Below are positions 60,501 through 64,000 of a stretch of DNA of 64,000 nt, in pieces. Within the stretch, counting starts at the first letter, position 1. Every line of letters starts with the position of its first letter. The position numbers were made by a program, and so were the translations under genes. Below the pieces are notes generated by a model that was given only the letters and a program-made list of their open reading frames with translations, did no database searches and had not been told where the DNA came from. The DNA comes from Scolanthus callimorphus (lineage: Eukaryota; Cnidaria; Anthozoa; Actiniaria; Edwardsiidae): NCBI GenBank assembly GCA_033964015.1, contig CM066924.1:24052280-24116279 (forward strand), in the 5' to 3' direction.

Positions 60501-62616
60501 CACCAGGATTTCTGTACTATGGGCTAGCACAGGTATTCCATGGTCTTAATTGCGTCATCCATTTTTCCCCTTTTCATAGAATCCTTCGCGCTTGTTTGTC
60601 AAAGTGTTCCTCACCGCGAACCGTGTTGCCGAATCCCGACCTTCAAAGAGCTAATTTCGTATGAATGTAAAAAGAAACGGAACACGGTTGGCAACGGCAC
60701 GGCCCCGCCTTCTCGAGCAGCCAATCACAGCGCGCAAAATTACTGAATAGCCAATCAAAATGCTTGGACATTTCACCGTCATACGAAATAAGCTCTATTG
60801 CTCAGTGACTGCTGCTGCCTCTCTTCGTGATACCATTTCCTACGGCACCCTTCATTTGCCACACAACCCCTAATCACCCTACTATCCTACCACTGTTTCT
60901 CTACAGAACCCTTGCCACAGCAATCCTTGTGCGTCAAATGAAGCCTGTTATGCAGGATATGGTGACCTGGGATACACATGTCAGGTGGTCTGTCCGGTCG
61001 GATTCTATGGGCTCCAGTGCGAACAAGGTAATTCAACACATGTGTTAAGTGCCTCCTTTCCATGAGGATGTTTCTACTGTATTCTAAAGGCCCGTTTACA
61101 CTTGCAATTTTTGTCGCGCGAGTCGCGACGATTTTTCTCGCACGTACGCGTCAACTCAAATCACTAAAGCCGGCTTTTCACTAGTGAAATAAGCGGAAAC
61201 GGAGAAGGAGTCGGAGACGTGACGGAAGCGACGTAAGCGTAAGGCCGGTTCAGACTTGCGATTTTTGTTGCATTTGTCGCGGCGATTTTTCTCGCGCGGA
61301 GTTGCAATTCCAACTCTCTAGTGTAAATGAGATGCAAATCCGGTGTGATTTCTGTGGTACCTTTTCTTCAAATTGCATGAAGTTGCAAGGAGTTTCGAAC
61401 ATGTTTGAAATCTCCGCGACATCAGGCGACAAAATCGCGGCAGATCGCGCCGAGTTGCACATAGTTTACATTAGTGATTTTGAGTTGACGCGTACGTGCG
61501 AGAAAAATCGCCGCGACTCGCGCGACAAAAATTGCAACAAAAATTGCAAGTGTAAACGGGCCTTAAGCGGAGACGTAAGAAAAACAATGGAAAAAGGAAA
61601 CCTCCCGTTCTGCTTCCTTCACGCTTAAGGTCCGTTTACACTTGCAATTTTTGCTGCAATTTTTGTCGCGCGAGTCGCATCTAGAATGACATACTCGAAC
61701 GTGTAATTTCAATTGCGTTTCTTAGAATTTTCAGACGTGTTCGGTTTTACCGTATCGTCTACGGCACGTAACGTGTAAATAGATAGATTTAGATAATCTT
61801 TATTTAAAAAACACGAATAATTCATCAGCCAAAAATTACTATACACTACAATAAATCTACAATACTAAGCTATGTTAAAAAGGCTGCTTTCCGTGAATGC
61901 CGTGTTATTTAAAATCATTGACTGCGCGTTTAAATGGGAGAGTTTGTAGGGAGGGTCAAAATTTTTTTCACTCCTATTTGGGGGAGGGTCAAAAAAAATT
62001 TCCGCAACTTCTCTATCATTTGCATTTTTGGCGATAATTATTAACATCACCACGGTCACCCTGTTTGAAAAGGGGAGTTGAAAAGGGTGAGAGCCCTTTT
62101 GCGGTGCTGCCATTGAACAGGGGAAAACTATAGCCTAAATGAAACTACAATGTTTTTAGAACTTACTAGAATTATTTTTTTGCAGCTGTCGAATGGGAGA
62201 AACAGAACACAGCTTTTGTATGTTTTGGTGCACGGGATAATTCCTTTGGCCGATTTAGCGTCAGGCGAAATGGCAAGATCTTTGCGTTCAGATTGGTTCA
62301 CATCAGTGGCAAGGTTTCCTGTACAGTTCTTGCGCATGGCTACACGTACTGGGGGTGTAATTGGGGCGGAGATCGGATAGGCATCCTCATAACTAACTCC
62401 CAGAATAAGATCCTCCTTCCGCAAGGTTCATATTCGTATCAAGTCCCGGGATATAAGAACAATGCCAAGGATATAGAACTTCCCGTTATAACTCCTGCAG
62501 AAACAGTAGTCGCCGGCCAAGAAGTCAGGATTTGGTACAACGAAGATTATTCAGACGGCAGTGAATGGGATAATGGGGGCACAGTGTGCTCGGATGTGTA
62601 CGTTAAGTATTTATAG
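57504..62616 (+). CDS. Secreted PAN/apple-EGF protein with novel C-terminal domain
   Basis: Four GT-AG exons: 57504-57561, 60267-60532, 60907-61027, 62186-62616, giving 291 residues in one frame. Exon 1 encodes a signal peptide (MVVIWLTMLVASFVSLSVKG). Exon 2 (residues 20-108) is a PAN/apple domain with cysteines in NPSDCHKLCYGNPVCSSFNL and HQCEIN. Exon 3 (109-148) is a compact EGF module with six cysteines, ending CPVGFYGLQCEQ. Exon 4 (149-291) reads NTAFVCFGARDNSFGRFSVR, then YTYWGCNWGGDRIGILITNS, and ends TVCSDVYVKYL. I do not know a named family for it. Introns are phase-compatible, one domain per exon. Extracellular matrix or adhesion function is inferred from the domains. Part of the last exon is duplicated downstream (62644). 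Intron 1 (2.7 kb) holds LINE fragments, intron 2 a MITE, intron 3 a MITE cluster. Confidence 0.8.
58440..58540 (+). repeat. LINE 3' tail
   Basis: TATATATTATTGTAACAATG, then TTTAAATAAAGGTTACTACT and repeated TACTAC words, typical of a non-LTR retrotransposon 3' end. No coding part remains. Confidence 0.5.
59174..59935 (-). pseudogene. LINE reverse transcriptase C-terminal fragment, interrupted
   Basis: On the minus strand, AYQALIESHFQYCSAVWDGL and LSEKLLKLQNRAAGVITNSS (59930-59740), then after a break AKQKAILMFKTLNGQTPSYL and CDLFTYRDQPYNFRDNE (about 59330-59190). These are the familiar C-terminal blocks of CR1/L2/RTE-like LINE ORF2. The break is a 400-bp inverted-repeat insertion. Inactive. 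Confidence 0.85.
59332..59738. mobile_element. MITE inserted into the LINE fragment
   Basis: GGGGATACACCCCTTTCATAAT-type sequence at 59332 (GATACACCCCTTTCATAAT) is inverted near 59705-59735 (ATTATGAAAGAGGTGTATAC). It separates two LINE segments that would otherwise be contiguous, which sets its limits independently. Target duplication not resolved. Confidence 0.7.
60647..60796. mobile_element. MITE, AGAGCTAATTTCGTATGA ends
   Basis: AGAGCTAATTTCGTATGAAT at the left and GTCATACGAAATAAGCTCT at the right pair. Related to 50073-50256. It lies in intron 2 of the PAN-EGF gene and contains GCCAATCACAGCGCGCAAAA. Confidence 0.75.
61088..61680. mobile_element. Nested cluster of GGCCCGTTTACACTTGC MITEs
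   Basis: GGCCCGTTTACACTTGCAAT at 61089 is inverted at about 61545-61564. A related GGCCGGTTCAGACTTGCGAT starts at 61241, and GGTCCGTTTACACTTGCAAT at 61629. A second type, AAGCCGGCTTTTCACTAGTG with GCGGAGACGTAAG words, is interleaved. GTCGCGCGAGTCGC and CTCGCACGTACGCGTCAAC occur in both orientations. In intron 3 of the PAN-EGF gene. Confidence 0.75.
61790..61870 (-). repeat. LINE-like 3' tail, minus strand
   Basis: Read on the minus strand, TTTTTTAAATAAAGATTATC followed by TAAATCTATCTATTT is a retrotransposon-style 3' tail. No coding part is retained. Confidence 0.4.
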
Positions 62617-62725
62617 TGACAGGAACCCCCTGGGGTTACCCCTGAAGATTATAGACACCAGTGAATCTGATAATGGGGGCAAAGTGTGCTCGGATGTGTA
62701 CGTTAAGTATTTATAGTGACAGGAA
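62542..62725 (+). repeat. Tandem duplication of the PAN-EGF gene's coding end
   Basis: The unit beginning GAAGATTAT at 62542 is repeated from 62644, about 101 bp later. Both contain GATAATGGGGGCA, TGTGCTCGGATGTGTACG, TTAAGTATTTATAGTGACAG and GAACCCCCTGGGG. The first copy is the true coding end with stop TAG 62614-62616; the second lies in the 3' UTR. Confidence 0.9.
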
Positions 62726-62726
62726 C

Positions 62727-64000
62727 CCCCTGGGGGTACCCATGGTCAACCTTTGACACTTTGACTGATCTACCTACACACATATACGGACCAAAGAACC
62801 TCTTGAATAGTGAAACTGACCAGGCAACAGTGACTGTGAAGTTGTTCGTTTAATTACCACTTCGGCCTTGAGATAGAGTGCAATTGCGAAATGAGTTAAA
62901 TAATTCGGAGGAGTGCAATAATCAGGATAATGTCCCTCGGGGAAGTGCACTGGGCGGAACAAAGGCGCTCAAACAACTTTCACGACATGCTAGTGGTGGC
63001 TCATGATAGATGACGACACATGTGAAAACTGTACGATTTTTCGCAAAACACACGCCTTCTATTTTAACCCGTGAGAAATTATCAATGGATGAGACGCATT
63101 ATAAAGTGGCACAAGATAGATAGAGATAGCGATAACTATCTGTCAAAAACCGTCTAGCGTGGGAGAAATCCCACACTAATATGGGGACACAACAAAAAGG
63201 ACTAAAAAAAATAGAAAAAATACTTTGATTTAAATTTAATTATCCCTGTATCAAAGTCACCCCACAGCACGGAATTCGAATGCTTCCTTTCTGTGAAAAT
63301 GTCATTCCATATAGTATATAAAACATTGGCAAGTACGGTTTCGCTGTTAAGGTAATCCCCCTGAAAAAGAACTTGTCGTAGAATTTTTTTCTTTAGTACA
63401 TAAGGAATGAAAATATGAAATAAAAAGAGGGGGTGCCCAAGCCCGCTTAGAAACTGTGATGGCGCAAACATACCCCATTTTTAGTGCATGAGGGCTATTT
63501 TGTGAAGGAATACGTGAAACAAGAAAATTGTGATAAAACGCTCACTAATGAAGCAATCCAGTTCGCTTGCAAGTTTGAACAGAACTGTTGGATGCTTCAC
63601 TACCTAGGACGAACATTGGAATGTTTAATTTTCTATGTGTGTTGACGCTACTCTTGAAAATGTGCAAAAATGTGCGCACCGCTCGTGATAATTTGAGAGT
63701 CTTTGGTGTCTCATTTTGGGGCTTTTTATGACGATAGCTCAAAAACTTGTCGTGGAAATTTCTTTAAACTTCTTTTTATAACAGGGAATGATAGTCTTAT
63801 CAAAATGGTAAAATAAAAAATGGGGGTGCCCAATCTTGTTTTCGCGCAATATCCCAAAAAAGCTTTTTCTTGGTGTTTCTCGCTCAAATGGGGATATTTA
63901 GCTTGCGCGCGCGCGCTCGATTGCGCCATTTTCGAACGAACTGATCGCGCGTCCATGCGCTTAGAACAGCGTGCGCCGTGCAAAACAGGGGAATAACCTT
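62727..64000. other. Right-end non-coding sequence
   Basis: No gene supported. Two diverged related blocks occur near 63375-63450 and 63745-63840, each with TTGTCGT(A/G)GAA and a GGGGGTGCCCAA word. The right edge contains CG-alternating GCGCGCGCGCGC (about 63905). Confidence 0.45.

Overview
The window is metazoan nuclear DNA: intron-rich genes with GT-AG splicing, AATAAA signals, AT-rich introns and a very high density of short inverted-repeat transposons (MITEs), LINE remnants and one tRNA-headed SINE. The mix of gene content, repeat style and a secreted PAN-EGF protein suggests an anthozoan cnidarian (coral or sea anemone). That assignment is an inference from style and recall; no search was run.

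Layout, left to right. (1) 481-7467 (+): COPE, the epsilon subunit of the COPI coat, 11 exons, with one 1-base frame break in exon 4. (2) 7468-26310: about 18.8 kb without a recognisable gene, holding a 31-bp minisatellite of about 33 units, several foldback elements, nested MITEs and a 1.5-kb giant inverted repeat. (3) 26311-27791 (+): SUB1/PC4, 4 exons. (4) 28437-33827 (-): SMN, 9 exons found, convergent with SUB1. (5) 35975-49485 (-): SLC30A5 (zinc transporter ZnT5), 17 exons that join in frame to 763 residues. An unrecognised gene (40290-41937, +) lies inside one of its introns on the opposite strand. (6) 49486-53480: repeats. (7) 53481-54551 (+): a single-exon, 356-residue protein with a signal anchor and an acidic DDD motif, perhaps a Golgi glycosyltransferase. 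(8) 57504-62616 (+): a 4-exon secreted protein with signal peptide, PAN/apple domain, EGF domain and a C-terminal domain of unknown function. (9) 62617-64000: diverged repeats.

The genes do not form one pathway. COPE (COPI coat), SLC30A5 (early secretory pathway zinc import), the putative glycosyltransferase and the PAN-EGF protein all relate to secretion. SUB1 and SMN are nuclear RNA/transcription factors. SMN and SLC30A5 being adjacent is notable because both human genes lie in 5q13. COPE, SMN and SLC30A5 each carry a YY1-type AAGATGGCGG element over the start codon.

The most unusual signals are a 45-bp minisatellite that has copied the SLC30A5 exon 15/intron junction several times, a set of G-run-ended MITEs filled with a one-way reiterated ACCCCTAAAAGATACC-like motif, a transposon built of GTTCGATT-type words, and a transposon insertion whose empty site survives in the other arm of the same palindrome. 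Three genes show 1-base reading-frame conflicts, which points to residual assembly indels or allelic damage. I found no CRISPR array, prokaryotic operon or clearly new enzymatic system.
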